From Mesobacillus maritimus (lineage in GTDB: Bacteria; Bacillota; Bacilli; Bacillales; Cytobacillaceae), in the NCBI RefSeq assembly GCF_023715205.1, contig NZ_JAMBNR010000001.1, forward strand, positions 1-64,000: a stretch of 64,000 nt of DNA, given 5' to 3'. This document shows, piece after piece, positions 7,244 through 16,226 of this stretch (its first letter is position 1; each line of letters opens with the position of its first letter). The position numbers and the translations under genes were made by a program. Below the pieces are notes generated by a model. The model worked only from the letters and a program-made list of their open reading frames with translations. It was not told the DNA's origin and ran no database searches.

Positions 7244-8011
7244 ATGGTTAGCGATGTAATAATTGGTTCAATGATTAGTACGATCGTATTCTCAATTTTA
7301 CTTTTCCCAGCGTTTATTTTATATTATCGGAAACGGGAGGGAATTGCGGTTAAGCCATTAATTATAGGGAGTATTGGCTTTATCATATTCACTCAGGTGT
7401 TAGAAAAGATTCTGCATGTCGTTGTTATTACGAATTTCTCCAATTATGCTGAACATCCTTGGGCATTTGGGTTATACGGGGGATTGGCTGCAGGTATCTT
7501 TGAAGAGATTGGCCGATTTATTTTATTTACCTGGCTGTTAAAGAAATACCAGGATTATAGAAGCGGCTTGTCATTTGGTATTGGATGGGGAGGTATTGAA
7601 GCTGTTGTGATAACATTGATGCTGATTGCACCTAATCTCGTTTTTGCATTAATGTTAAATTCCGGTACATTTGATACAGCGATGGCAAGTCAATTGCCGC
7701 CAGATCAAATCACAGCTATAAAAGACATGTTGCTAACGCAAGGACCAGGTAGTTATCTATGGGGAATTCCTGAACGCTTTTTCGCGGTTTTCATGCAAAT
7801 CGCGTTCAGCTTACTGGTATTATTAGCTATAGTAAAAAGGAAATTTATTCATGTGATTTATGCGATTCTTATCCATGCGGTTATTGATTTTCCGGCTGTT
7901 TTTTATCAAACCGGCCATTTGAAAAGCCTCTGGATTATTGAATTATATTTTGCCGTAATTGGGATCTTATCGCTGTTTTTTATTCGCAGAATACGGGATC
8001 ATTTTAATTAA
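7244..8011 (+). CDS. YhfC-family glutamic-type intramembrane protease
   Basis: A 255-residue polytopic membrane protein with about seven or eight hydrophobic segments. The double-Glu motif EEIGR is near residue 87, and conserved His residues lie in later helices (FIHVIYAILIHAVIDFPA). This is the arrangement of the YhfC branch of CPBP/Rce1-like intramembrane proteases. GGGGAGGAA sits before ATG 7244; the longer frame from 7193 lacks a good site. The gene lies just after the HTH regulator and is probably read from the same operator-controlled promoter. Substrates are unknown. Confidence 0.8.
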   Translation: MVSDVIIGSMISTIVFSILLFPAFILYYRKREGIAVKPLIIGSIGFIIFTQVLEKILHVVVITNFSNYAEHPWAFGLYGGLAAGIFEEIGRFILFTWLLKKYQDYRSGLSFGIGWGGIEAVVITLMLIAPNLVFALMLNSGTFDTAMASQLPPDQITAIKDMLLTQGPGSYLWGIPERFFAVFMQIAFSLLVLLAIVKRKFIHVIYAILIHAVIDFPAVFYQTGHLKSLWIIELYFAVIGILSLFFIRRIRDHFN

Positions 8012-8115
8012 TCGCCAAACTTCCATAAATTTTGATTGAGTTTTTGGTTTTTAAAATGAAAGCCGGCTAGTAAACTAGTAAACTTACAATAGAAGAAATA
8101 CCGGAGGGAAAATGG

Positions 8116-8682
8116 ATGGAGAAAGGGAAAATAATTCTACTGAATGGGGTATCGAGTTCTGGAAAAACGACCTTATCAAAAGAATTGGTGAAGATATTAC
8201 CGGACTATTTTCACTTTAGTGTGGATGAGTTCGATTTTTTGATTGAACAGATGGAAGACAGAGAGAATAATCGCTTAATACATGTTTCCACAGAATATTA
8301 TTTTCATCAAAATATTAAAATGTTTTCTGATTCTGGGATAAATTTAATTGTGGATCACGTACTTCATAATGAGGAAACCTTATTAGATTGTTTAAATTCA
8401 CTTAAAGACAATCCTGTATTCTTTGTTGGGGTTCACTGCCCAATAGTAGAGCTTGAAAAAAGAGAAAAAGCTAGAGGCGATCGTCAAATTGGATTATCTA
8501 GAAAACAATTAAACTATGTCCACAACCAAAACGAAAGCTATGATGTTGAGGTAAATACCTTTGATAATAGTTCTGAAGAGTGCGCTAAAAGTGTGATTAA
8601 AAAGTTGGCGGATGTTGAGCAGTGGGCAGGATGGTTAACGAGTATAAACAATATTAACCTTGCTTTTGAAGGAAAAAAATAA
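8116..8682 (+). CDS. chloramphenicol phosphotransferase-like P-loop kinase
   Basis: A 188-residue P-loop protein. Walker A GVSSSGKTT lies at residues 12-20, followed by HFSVDEFDF, the CPT-family motif with the Asp that handles the acceptor hydroxyl. VDHVLHNEET and a late KREKARGDRQIG with the lid Arg residues complete the family pattern. CPT proteins phosphorylate small molecules; the founding member inactivates chloramphenicol in its producer, but most homologues have unknown substrates. GGAGGG precedes the start. It stands alone and is followed by a palindromic repeat that may end its transcript. Confidence 0.75.
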   Translation: MEKGKIILLNGVSSSGKTTLSKELVKILPDYFHFSVDEFDFLIEQMEDRENNRLIHVSTEYYFHQNIKMFSDSGINLIVDHVLHNEETLLDCLNSLKDNPVFFVGVHCPIVELEKREKARGDRQIGLSRKQLNYVHNQNESYDVEVNTFDNSSEECAKSVIKKLADVEQWAGWLTSINNINLAFEGKK

Positions 8683-8730
8683 GTGGCGATGGTGCGTTTA
8701 TAGGTGCGTTTGCCTTTAATAATTAGAATC

Positions 8731-8777
8731 ATGGAAATAAACTGGAAGGTGCCAGGCACCTTCCAGTTTATTTCCAT
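8731..8777. repeat. GTGCCAGGCAC-type palindromic repeat, copy 1
   Basis: A perfect 47-base palindrome with 23-bp arms (ATGGAAATAAACTGGAAGGTGCC) around one central A. The GGTGCCAGGCACC heart recurs at 14711-14723 and 32852-32864. It lies between the ends of two convergent genes. Confidence 0.85.
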
Positions 8778-8847
8778 TTTTACGTTATATTGTTTCATGT
8801 GCCGATTACAAAAAATGTATGGAGATCCATTGCCTTTTTTGTGATGG

Positions 8848-9645
8848 TTACTTATTTAATAAGTGACGGATGGCGTGTGCAAACCCGTCTTCATCGTTTG
8901 TCTTTGTGACAATATCCGCTTTTTGTTGGATGTTTAATGGTGCATTACCCATCGCTACTGAAATATCTGCCACTTCAAATTGAGCGAGATCATTGCCACC
9001 ATCACCGAAAGCAAAAATTTCTTCAAAGTTAAGATTCATTATTTTTTGATAGCGAAGAAGCGCTTTCCCTTTATGAGCTTCTCCAGAAGTAATCTCAATA
9101 TTATTTGGAAAGGAAGAAGCCATTGTCAAATCAAACTTCCCAAACAAGGCTTTCTTCACCTTTTCAATCTTAGCGAGTTGATCATAATGTACCAGTGCAA
9201 TCAATTTATAAATCTTAAGATTATCCTTTTCAAAAATAACATCGTAGTTGAAGTTGCTGAACATATCATCAAGTTCTTCCTTCGATTTCTCATGAAGGGG
9301 TGGGAGAGTAGAAGGAAGTCCTCCATCATTTGTATAAACTAAGATTCCTACTCCCATTTCTTTTAAAAAAGGGAATAGATCTTTATAAACTGGCAGGGGA
9401 ATCGTGGCTTCATACAAAAGTTTTCCAGTGTCTGAATACAATACGGAACCGTTGACACAAAAGATTGGTAACTGCATCCTTTTGATGGCATCAATTTTAA
9501 TCACATCTGCGTATGCACGTCCTGTGTTTAGTATAACAGTATGACCTTGCGCTATTAACTCTGTGAGTACTTCTTGATTGGCGCGTGAAATTTCATGGCT
9601 TGAATTTAATAAAGTACCATCTAAATCAATTGAGAAACATTTCAT
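8848..9645 (-). CDS. HAD superfamily phosphatase, Cof/IIB type
   Basis: A 265-residue cytoplasmic phosphatase. Motif I DLDGTLL starts at residue 7, carrying the nucleophile and acid/base Asp. Motif II is LNTGRAY, motif III is the Lys near 195 (HKGKALLRY), and motif IV is AFGDGGNDLAQF. The C2B cap lies between motifs II and III. It is closest in layout to YkrA/YitU-type sugar-phosphate or FMN phosphatases of Bacillus. Individual substrates of this family are broad and cannot be assigned. It is convergent with the CPT-like gene. Confidence 0.85.
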   Translation of the reverse strand: MKCFSIDLDGTLLNSSHEISRANQEVLTELIAQGHTVILNTGRAYADVIKIDAIKRMQLPIFCVNGSVLYSDTGKLLYEATIPLPVYKDLFPFLKEMGVGILVYTNDGGLPSTLPPLHEKSKEELDDMFSNFNYDVIFEKDNLKIYKLIALVHYDQLAKIEKVKKALFGKFDLTMASSFPNNIEITSGEAHKGKALLRYQKIMNLNFEEIFAFGDGGNDLAQFEVADISVAMGNAPLNIQQKADIVTKTNDEDGFAHAIRHLLNK

Positions 9646-9783
9646 AGGTTGTGATATCCTTTCTACGTATCCTAAAATAATACTATATCAGAATTTTTTC
9701 ATTCGTGTTAGTTCTCAGCTTACTTTAGAATAAGATCCTCTTTTAAGGGTTAAAAAATTAGAGGGAATAAAGAAACTGATTTT

Positions 9784-9825
9784 CCCAAAAACAATGAGGT
9801 TGTACGTTTTGAAGTACAACCTCAT
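9784..9825 (-). terminator. terminator of the PBP gene
   Basis: A 12-bp stem (ATGAGGTTGTAC at 9794-9805 with 9814-9825) has an 8-base loop. Read on the reverse strand it is followed by TGTTTTTGGG. It lies just past the PBP stop codon. Confidence 0.75.
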
Positions 9826-9830
9826 ACAAA

Positions 9831-11879
9831 TCAATTTTGAAAATAGACGTCTAGAACTCGACGGCCAATTCTAAGATTGGCTTTATGGTCTTCTTTCCCT
9901 TGGAAGGCCCACGGAACCATCACTGCCATCGCAACCTTAGGTGAGTGCGAAGGCGCATAAGCAACAAGGCTAAGATTTAACACTTCTGGTGGAATTCTTC
10001 CGTATTTATTTCGTAAAGGTCCATCGTAAAATGCTTCTGCAGTACCTGTTTTTCCCGCTGGAGAATACGGGGCACTTCCAAAAAAGTTATACCCTGTTCC
10101 TCCATGCTCCGTTAAAGCTTTTTTAAACCCAAGTTGTACACGTTGAAGCCATTCTGTTTTCACATCTATCGTATTGAGAACTTTCGGTTTAAAAGAAAAA
10201 TAAACTGGTCCTTTTTCACCTAGAGCTACTTCAGGTTCTAAAATCTCTTTTACCATTCTAGGTTGGATTCGATAGCCACCATTTGCGATTGCAGAAACAT
10301 ATTGCGCTAATTGCATCGTTGAATAGGTATCATACTGACCGATAACGAGGTCAAGCGCATAACCTGGTAAACGACTAGTACCTTGATACCCGGATTGTTC
10401 GTTCGGAAGGTCAATCCCTGTTCTGACACCTAACCCGAAAGAAGCAAACGAATTTCGAATCGTATCAAATACATTGTCATCTAAATCAATCGGCTCGTTA
10501 TATTGGTATTGGCCGTTGCCGATTTTAATTGCTGTATGAAACATATAGACGTTTGAAGATTTTTTTAACGCATCAACTTCATTTAATACTCCAAGGTATG
10601 CATAGGACGCTTTTACTGGTGTTCCTTTAATTTTCAAACCTTTATCGTCAAAAAAAGTACGAGGGTGAATAGCACCTGTCTTGTAACCAGTTAAAATAGT
10701 GGCACCTTTTACAGTTGATCCTACATTATAGGTCGTTGTAATGTTTCCGAGTGCATCATCGATGATTTCTCTTTTTCCGGTCTCTTTATCTGTGATGATT
10801 CGTTTACCAGACATCGTTAACACTTCTCCAGTATATGGATCCATTAACACTACATAGGCCCGATCAAGGAGGTGAGTTCCTTGCTTTTTTTTGGCCGACA
10901 ACAACTCTTCCTCAATTATTTTATCTACTTTTTTCTGCAACTCCATATCAATTGCTAGGACAATATCCTTCCCGCGATCCCCAGAGTATGTCGTTTCTGT
11001 TTGGAGAAGATGTCCTTTCTTATCTGTAATATGTATCGTTTTCTCATCTTTTCCATGAAGGATGTCTTCATATTGGTTTTCTAAATAGCTCTTACCTACG
11101 CGCTCATTTCTACGATAGCCGCGTGACAAGAACGTATCGAGTTGATCAGCTGGCAGGCCTTCTTCAGTAGAACTTACGGCCCCTAATAGCGAGCGGATGG
11201 TTTTATCATATAGATAAGTCCGTTCCCAATCAATTGTTGTATTGATTCCCGGTAATTTCTCAAGATGTTCACTTACTGCAGCAAATTCTTCTCGGGTTAC
11301 ATTTTCATTTTTGATAATTTGTGGGGAAAACCTTGTTCCAATATTTAATAATCGGAAGATCGCAAGTTCTTCTAGATCTTCTTTTTTGAATTCTTCCAAC
11401 TCTTTTTTAGTAATGCGATCTAGTTTTCGTTGATAAATTTGTTCATCAGTTAATTTCTTTTCTTTAAATAACTTTCTTTCTTCAGCGGAAATAAGATTTT
11501 CCGCTCGGTCTGGATTCTTTAAAATCCAGTAATCCTTCTTGTCCCGCTCGCGAATATGATCTGTTTCTTTATCAATTAATTTCGCCAATTCTTCGGCTAT
11601 TTTAAGTTTTTGATTTTGATCGTGTCCTTCGTTCGTATAGGTAATGGCTTTTTTCGCTTCATTGTCAACAACGATCCTGTAGTCGCGATCAAGCATTCGG
11701 CCACGAGGAACAGGGTTATGTACAGCGTAATTTTCCTTCCGATTAATTTCCCGTTGATAGTCTTCACCGTGAACAATTTGGATGATTCCCAGTCTTAAAA
11801 TCAACAAGGAAAAGAGGATAAACACCAGGAAGAATAGAATATTTATACGTATCATTAAGGGTGTTTTTTTAGGCGACAT
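9831..11879 (-). CDS. class B penicillin-binding protein (PbpA/PbpH-like transpeptidase)
   Basis: A 682-residue cell-wall D,D-transpeptidase. Residues 8-35 are the membrane anchor. The pedestal/dimerisation domain contains VPRGRMLDRD. The transpeptidase domain carries S-T-V-K (Ser388), SSN (441-443) and KTGTAE (Lys610). B. subtilis PbpA and PbpH, of similar size and plan, make lateral wall in the elongasome with RodA; that role is the likeliest here. ATG 11879 has AAGGAG upstream on the reverse strand; a longer frame to 11903 lacks one. There is no PASTA domain, which argues against a PBP2B or SpoVD type. It is divergent from tatD. Confidence 0.88.
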   Translation of the reverse strand: MSPKKTPLMIRINILFFLVFILFSLLILRLGIIQIVHGEDYQREINRKENYAVHNPVPRGRMLDRDYRIVVDNEAKKAITYTNEGHDQNQKLKIAEELAKLIDKETDHIRERDKKDYWILKNPDRAENLISAEERKLFKEKKLTDEQIYQRKLDRITKKELEEFKKEDLEELAIFRLLNIGTRFSPQIIKNENVTREEFAAVSEHLEKLPGINTTIDWERTYLYDKTIRSLLGAVSSTEEGLPADQLDTFLSRGYRRNERVGKSYLENQYEDILHGKDEKTIHITDKKGHLLQTETTYSGDRGKDIVLAIDMELQKKVDKIIEEELLSAKKKQGTHLLDRAYVVLMDPYTGEVLTMSGKRIITDKETGKREIIDDALGNITTTYNVGSTVKGATILTGYKTGAIHPRTFFDDKGLKIKGTPVKASYAYLGVLNEVDALKKSSNVYMFHTAIKIGNGQYQYNEPIDLDDNVFDTIRNSFASFGLGVRTGIDLPNEQSGYQGTSRLPGYALDLVIGQYDTYSTMQLAQYVSAIANGGYRIQPRMVKEILEPEVALGEKGPVYFSFKPKVLNTIDVKTEWLQRVQLGFKKALTEHGGTGYNFFGSAPYSPAGKTGTAEAFYDGPLRNKYGRIPPEVLNLSLVAYAPSHSPKVAMAVMVPWAFQGKEDHKANLRIGRRVLDVYFQN

Positions 11880-11932
11880 GTTAAACTCCTTCGAAACAAT
11901 CAATATGAGTTAATAGTATGGAGGAACAAATT

Positions 11933-12697
11933 TTGAATAAAATAGTCGATTCTCATATACATTTAGATAAATATTTGGATGATGAAATCAAAAAGATAAC
12001 GATGGATGCAGAGATGTTGATTTCCGTTTCTATGAACTTACATTCGTGTAAAAGAAATTTGGAGATTACAAAAGAATATTCTACAGTCTATTCAGCTTTC
12101 GGGTTTCATCCTGAACAATTGATTCCATCCGAGGTGGAACTTTCCAAATTATTTTCGTGGTTAACAGAAAATCACGAGCATGCAATTGCAATAGGGGAAG
12201 TTGGTCTCCCCTTTTACTTACGTGAGCAAGGCAAACTAAAGCAATCTTATGATCAATATATTGAGCTATTAGAAGGTTTTATCCAATTTGCCAAGCAATA
12301 CAATAAACCAATAGCCTTACATGCTGTCTACGATGATGCCCATATTGTATGTGATTTACTGGAAAAACATACAATGGATAAGGCTCATTTTCACTGGTAT
12401 AAAGGAGATAAACAAACAATTGAAAGGTTAATTAGTAACCGATATTTTATCTCGATTACTCCTGAGGTGCTTTATAAAGAGAAAATAAGAAAGATTGTAC
12501 GTGAGTATCCGCTTGATTTAATGATGGTTGAAACCGACGGGCCATGGCCGTTTGAAGGACCATTTGTTGGAAAAAAGACAAGGCCAAGGATGATTCATAG
12601 AACGATAGCAGACATTTCGAAGATAAAAGGTTTACCGTTGGAATTCGTATATCAACAAATTTATTTGAATACGAATAATTTTTATGTTGTCAAATAG
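11933..12697 (+). CDS. TatD-family metal-dependent hydrolase
   Basis: A 254-residue TIM-barrel hydrolase. Metal-site motifs appear in order: DSHIHLD near residue 5, FGFHPEQ, GEVGLP, ALHAVYDDA, HFHWYKG and ETDGPWPF. TatD proteins are magnesium-dependent DNases or D-aminoacyl-tRNA deacylase-like enzymes. I favour the TTG at 11933 because GGAGG lies eight bases upstream, and the protein then begins MNKIVDSHIHLD like its relatives; the ATG at 11918 overlaps that ribosome binding site. PFYLREQGKLK replaces the usual GLDYY core, so it is a divergent branch, nearer YjjV-like members. Confidence 0.82.
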   Translation: MNKIVDSHIHLDKYLDDEIKKITMDAEMLISVSMNLHSCKRNLEITKEYSTVYSAFGFHPEQLIPSEVELSKLFSWLTENHEHAIAIGEVGLPFYLREQGKLKQSYDQYIELLEGFIQFAKQYNKPIALHAVYDDAHIVCDLLEKHTMDKAHFHWYKGDKQTIERLISNRYFISITPEVLYKEKIRKIVREYPLDLMMVETDGPWPFEGPFVGKKTRPRMIHRTIADISKIKGLPLEFVYQQIYLNTNNFYVVK

Positions 12698-12749
12698 AAT
12701 AAGAATTGATATATTAATATAGAAAATTTGATATTAACCTTATCATTCC

Positions 12750-12994
12750 GATGGGGTAGAGGCGCGGGCTTTAAAAGTATACTGTGTGAGGATGACAACG
12801 TTGAGCACAGTTGAAAGGAAAGACTGCCGAAGTAATTCTAACTAGTCAAGGTTGAATTATTGGGGTTACTTTTAATAGGAGTAACACTGTCATTATAGAG
12901 AGATACTTTCTATAATGAGGAGCTACAGATCGTGATGGAGAAATTAGTTGCTTACAAGAGTAACGGTAGATTTTCTCTATCGTTACTCTTTTTT
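12750..12994 (+). ncRNA. lysine riboswitch (L box) with terminator
   Basis: The conserved L-box core is readable: AGAGGCGCGGGCTTTAAAAG near 12759, GGATGAC, GAAAGGAAAGACTGCCGAAG near 12814, GGTTGAATTATTGGGGTTAC, and a closing GAGGAGCTAC near 12917. It ends in a strong terminator: AAGAGTAACGGTAGA (12956-12970) pairs with 12976-12990, followed by six Ts. Lysine binding stabilises the aptamer and favours termination, so the downstream transporter is made when lysine is scarce. A weak promoter (TTGATA 12706-12711, TGATAT 12729-12734) lies just upstream. Confidence 0.88.
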
Positions 12995-13076
12995 ATTTGG
13001 AGTTAAGAGCACTTAATAATTTATTCTCTTTCATGGTAGGTTCCCCCCTTCAAATATTAGGAGGAGGACAACAGGA

Positions 13077-14657
13077 ATGGAAAACACAATTTTTTCTATC
13101 GTACCGCCAATTGTGGCGATACTGATGGTCATCATCACAAGACGAGTACTACTATCATTAGGAGTAGGGATTGTTGTCGCGGCACTACTTCTTGCAGAGT
13201 TTGAAATTGGTGGAACGATTGCGATTATTTGGGACGCTGTTAAAGGTATCTTTGTTTCTGAAGAGGCCATAAATACTTCAAGTGTTTATATTATTCTCTT
13301 TTTACTTTTGCTTGGGGTCATTACGGCGTTTATTTCGATTTCCGGTGGAAGTAGAGCTTTTGGTGAATGGGCGATGAAGCGAGTTAAAACACGAGTTGGT
13401 GCACAATTCGTCGGGTTTGTACTAGGAATTATCATTTTCATTGATGATTATTTCAATGCGCTTGCCGTTGGTCAGGTTACTCGACCTATTACAGATCGAA
13501 AAAAAGTATCTAGAGCGAAGTTAGCTTATATTATTGATTCTACATCCGCACCAATTTGTGTTGTTTCACCGGTTTCTAGCTGGGGGGCAACAATTATTGT
13601 GTTAATTGGAACCATCCTGTCTACACATGGTGTAACCGAAATTAGTGCATTTTCAGCGTTTATGCAGATGGTGCCTATGAACTTTTACGTATGGGCAGCC
13701 CTTGGAATTGTACTCATTGTCGTATTGAAAAATGTAAACCTAGGACCAATGAAGGCTCATGAAGAACGAGCAATGAAAGAGGGACAGGTTTATAATCCAA
13801 GTAAACCTGTACCAGGTGAATTAAAAGATGATTTACCAACAAGTAGTACAGGAACGATAGGAGATTTAGTTTGGCCTATTATTGCCTTATTTGTAGGAAC
13901 GGTCGGTGCGATGTTGTGGACTGGAGCACAGGCAGTTGAAGGGGATGTGACCATCCTAAAAATCTTTGAAAACACTAATGTGACATTATCGTTGATTATT
14001 GGTGGATTATTTGGCTTTATTATGTCAATGATTTTATTTTTAAGACAAGCAATGGTTTTACGTGGTGTTAACAGTAATGTCTTTGGAAAGGGAATTATTG
14101 CAGGTATAAAATCCATGCTTCCAGCTGTTTACATTCTTATTTTTGCATGGTCAATTGGTGAATTAATCGGCAGACTAGAAACAGGAACATACTTAGCAGG
14201 TGTGGTTGAAAACGCGAATATTAACATGGCTTACTTGCCAATTATCATGTTTATCCTTGCTGGTTTTATGGCGTTTGCGACTGGAACATCTTGGGGATCA
14301 TTTGGAATTTTACTTCCAATTGCTGGTGAGATTGCTGCGGTTTCTGATATTAGTCTAATCTTGCCTGCGCTAGCTGCTGTTCTAAGTGGTGCGGTATTTG
14401 GAGATCATTGCTCTCCGATATCAGATACGACAATTTTATCTTCCACAGGTGCAGGAGCGAATCATATCGACCATGTGATGACACAGTTACCTTACGCGCT
14501 AATTAGTGCCGGAATGGCGGCAGTGGGTCATTTAATTGTTGGTTTTACTGGAAATACATTCATAGGACTTGTCGCTGTCATAGTTCTGTTAGTAGGATTC
14601 TGGTTCCTAAACGGAAAATCTACCGGTCAAGTATTAGAAGAAAAAGTTATACAATAA
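13077..14657 (+). CDS. NhaC-family transporter, probable lysine importer (LysW type)
   Basis: A 526-residue membrane protein with about twelve hydrophobic segments and the NhaC signatures IIFIDDYFNAL, SWGATIIVL, ATGTSWGSFGI and GDHCSPISDTT. Pfam would call it a Na+/H+ antiporter. The lysine riboswitch directly in front, with no other gene between, indicates that it moves lysine; comparative work on lysine riboswitches named such NhaC-type proteins LysW. AGGAGGAGG precedes ATG 13077. Na+-coupled lysine uptake is therefore the best inference, not a demonstrated activity. Confidence 0.82.
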   Translation: MENTIFSIVPPIVAILMVIITRRVLLSLGVGIVVAALLLAEFEIGGTIAIIWDAVKGIFVSEEAINTSSVYIILFLLLLGVITAFISISGGSRAFGEWAMKRVKTRVGAQFVGFVLGIIIFIDDYFNALAVGQVTRPITDRKKVSRAKLAYIIDSTSAPICVVSPVSSWGATIIVLIGTILSTHGVTEISAFSAFMQMVPMNFYVWAALGIVLIVVLKNVNLGPMKAHEERAMKEGQVYNPSKPVPGELKDDLPTSSTGTIGDLVWPIIALFVGTVGAMLWTGAQAVEGDVTILKIFENTNVTLSLIIGGLFGFIMSMILFLRQAMVLRGVNSNVFGKGIIAGIKSMLPAVYILIFAWSIGELIGRLETGTYLAGVVENANINMAYLPIIMFILAGFMAFATGTSWGSFGILLPIAGEIAAVSDISLILPALAAVLSGAVFGDHCSPISDTTILSSTGAGANHIDHVMTQLPYALISAGMAAVGHLIVGFTGNTFIGLVAVIVLLVGFWFLNGKSTGQVLEEKVIQ

Positions 14658-14666
14658 TTATTTTGG

Positions 14667-14760
14667 GCCCCTTTTGTATACAAAGGGGCTCAAAAATGAC
14701 AAAAAAGGGAAGTGCCAGGCACCATCCAAAAATGGATGATGTTTGGCACTTCCCTTTTTT
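14667..14760. repeat. hairpin plus GTGCCAGGCAC-type repeat, copy 2 (bidirectional terminator)
   Basis: A first hairpin (GCCCC at 14667-14671, GGGGC at 14685-14689) directly follows the transporter. A longer imperfect inverted repeat spans 14701-14760: A6 and GGGAAGTGCCAGGCACCATCC pair with GGATGATG, TTGGCACTTCCC and T6. It contains the same GTGCCAGGCAC heart as copies 1 and 3. With A- and T-runs on both sides it can end both convergent genes. Confidence 0.75.
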
Positions 14761-15665
14761 TATTGGAAATAGCTCATACTCGGTACTTTTCGTGGTTCAA
14801 CATTGATGTCATCCGAGGAAAAAAGCATCACGGACATGATGCCATGTTTAGCATGAGCTCTTATAAGGACAGGCTGATTATATTTATTCCGAAAAGTAAA
14901 ATCAGGTCCATACCAGCTTACAGTTGCATCTCTTCCGGGTGGTACATAAGGTACACGTTTACTATGAGAATATCGTTTTAATATTTCAAGCCCAGATCGG
15001 TCTGCAGCGTTATAGAGAGTAGACGACACTTGACAAATCCCACCACCTATACCTTCTGATAATTCCCCACGAACAATAATCGGAGCTGGAAGATACCCTT
15101 TTTCTTTCGTTCTCATGCCGACCGTCTGATTAAAAGAAAAAACTTCCCCAGGGAAAACGACCGCATTATTAATAGCTGCCGTCGCAAGCTCAATATTATG
15201 TGACCGTTCCTTATTCCCACTATTAAAATATGTGACATAATGGCCAATTAATTTCGTTCGTATGTTTGCAAGTGTTTCACTATCCACACGCGGATAAATG
15301 CTTCTTAATGGAAGTTCTAAAGTAGCTTGTTTTTCGCTATGAAAGTATTCATAAAATTGTTTTTGAAATTGTTCGCGGTTCAATTCGATTCCTGCTACCT
15401 CTGATACTATGTTTCCACTTTCATCAATGAATGCGTCTTTTGCTGGCAGACGAACATGTTTATCTAATTCTTGTGTAAGTTGATTAACCTCATCAAGTTC
15501 AATAAACGGGTAGCCTACCATCGGTAGTGAAAAATCAGTCCGATTGATTCGGACAACCGGTTCCTGATCATGAAGGATAATTAGTGAAGCAGCTGTATGT
15601 ATCGGAGCCCACTGTAGAGCGATTAATAGCAGGGTAAAAGTCAAAACAATTTTCAATTTATTCAC
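14760..15665 (-). CDS. VanW-family secreted protein
   Basis: A 301-residue protein with an N-terminal signal peptide (hydrophobic residues 7-22, ending around HTAAS). An N-terminal region of unknown fold is followed by a VanW domain at about 145-275: YFNSGNKERSHNIELA, FPGEVFSFNQTVG, GGGICQVSSTLYNAA and GRDATVSWYGPDFTF. VanW domains occur in vancomycin clusters and in many Bacillus secreted proteins such as YoaR; their biochemical function is not known, but a cell-wall role is assumed. No van resistance genes are nearby, so it is not a resistance marker. The ribosome binding site (GAGGTGAATAA on the reverse strand) fixes the ATG at 15665. Confidence 0.8.
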   Translation of the reverse strand: MNKLKIVLTFTLLLIALQWAPIHTAASLIILHDQEPVVRINRTDFSLPMVGYPFIELDEVNQLTQELDKHVRLPAKDAFIDESGNIVSEVAGIELNREQFQKQFYEYFHSEKQATLELPLRSIYPRVDSETLANIRTKLIGHYVTYFNSGNKERSHNIELATAAINNAVVFPGEVFSFNQTVGMRTKEKGYLPAPIIVRGELSEGIGGGICQVSSTLYNAADRSGLEILKRYSHSKRVPYVPPGRDATVSWYGPDFTFRNKYNQPVLIRAHAKHGIMSVMLFSSDDINVEPRKVPSMSYFQ

Positions 15666-15740
15666 CTCAAAATTAGTATGAGGTTTGTTGTTTTATTTCA
15701 TGTGTAAATTCAAAGATTAAATAAAATATGGAAAAAGCTC

Positions 15741-15822
15741 TTTACACGAACTGAAAAGATACATATAATCAAACTGTATTAAGTATCATAGTACAGTAAA
15801 TACAGTTAGTACACTTAGTACA
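15741..15822 (+). promoter_or_regulatory. promoter and three TAGTACA operator repeats of the GntR/ABC operon
   Basis: TTTACA (15741-15746) and TATAAT (15764-15769) are 17 bases apart. Just downstream of the expected start site TAGTACA occurs three times (15789-15795, 15807-15813, 15816-15822), and ACTGTA/TACAGT forms a dyad around 15773-15797. Sites placed here would let the GntR protein block transcription of its own operon. Confidence 0.6.
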
Positions 15823-15836
15823 GATTGGGGGTCCGT

Positions 15837-16226
15837 ATGTTTGAGCTTGATACGAGGAGTCGAAAACCCATTTACGAACAGCTTGTTGAAAAGTTAAAAG
15901 AGTTGATTATGAACGAAGTGTTGAAGCCTGATGAACAACTTCCTTCTGTACGTATGCTGGCACAACAGCTCACGATTAATCCAAATACCATTCAAAAAGC
16001 ATACAGAGAATTAGAAAATCAAGGGTTCATCTATTCACAAAAAGGGAAAGGAAGCTTCGTTAATCCAAGTGAGGAATCAAAGGACTCTGAAAAAATAACA
16101 GCTGTAAAGGGAGAACTTGACAAACTTATTCTTGAAGCACTTTACCTAGGAATAACAGTAGAAGAGTTAATTCAGTTAGTAAAAGATAAGGACGCTTCAA
16201 AAAGGGGAGGCGCAAAAGGTGATTGA
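15837..16226 (+). CDS. GntR-family regulator, YtrA subfamily
   Basis: A short 129-residue GntR repressor: winged HTH at residues 5-75 (SRKPIYEQLVEKLKEL, LPSVRMLAQQL, PNTIQKAYRELENQG, KGKGSFV) and a short helical dimer tail. This is the YtrA size class, which usually regulates the ABC transporter encoded beside it. ATG 15837 is preferred over an upstream TTG because a G-run stands five bases before it. It overlaps the ATPase gene by eight bases, a typical coupled arrangement. Confidence 0.85.
   Translation: MFELDTRSRKPIYEQLVEKLKELIMNEVLKPDEQLPSVRMLAQQLTINPNTIQKAYRELENQGFIYSQKGKGSFVNPSEESKDSEKITAVKGELDKLILEALYLGITVEELIQLVKDKDASKRGGAKGD

Noticed and set aside
8116-8682. Chloramphenicol resistance gene
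   Set aside because: Only the fold and nucleotide motifs match CPT; most homologues have other or unknown substrates and no resistance context is present.
12698-13076. T-box or SAM leader
   Set aside because: No T-box sequence (TGGNACCGCG) and no SAM-I core; the L-box strings fit far better.
14760-15665. Vancomycin resistance determinant (VanW)
   Set aside because: VanW domains are common in Bacillus secreted proteins; no vanH/A/X or two-component genes lie nearby.
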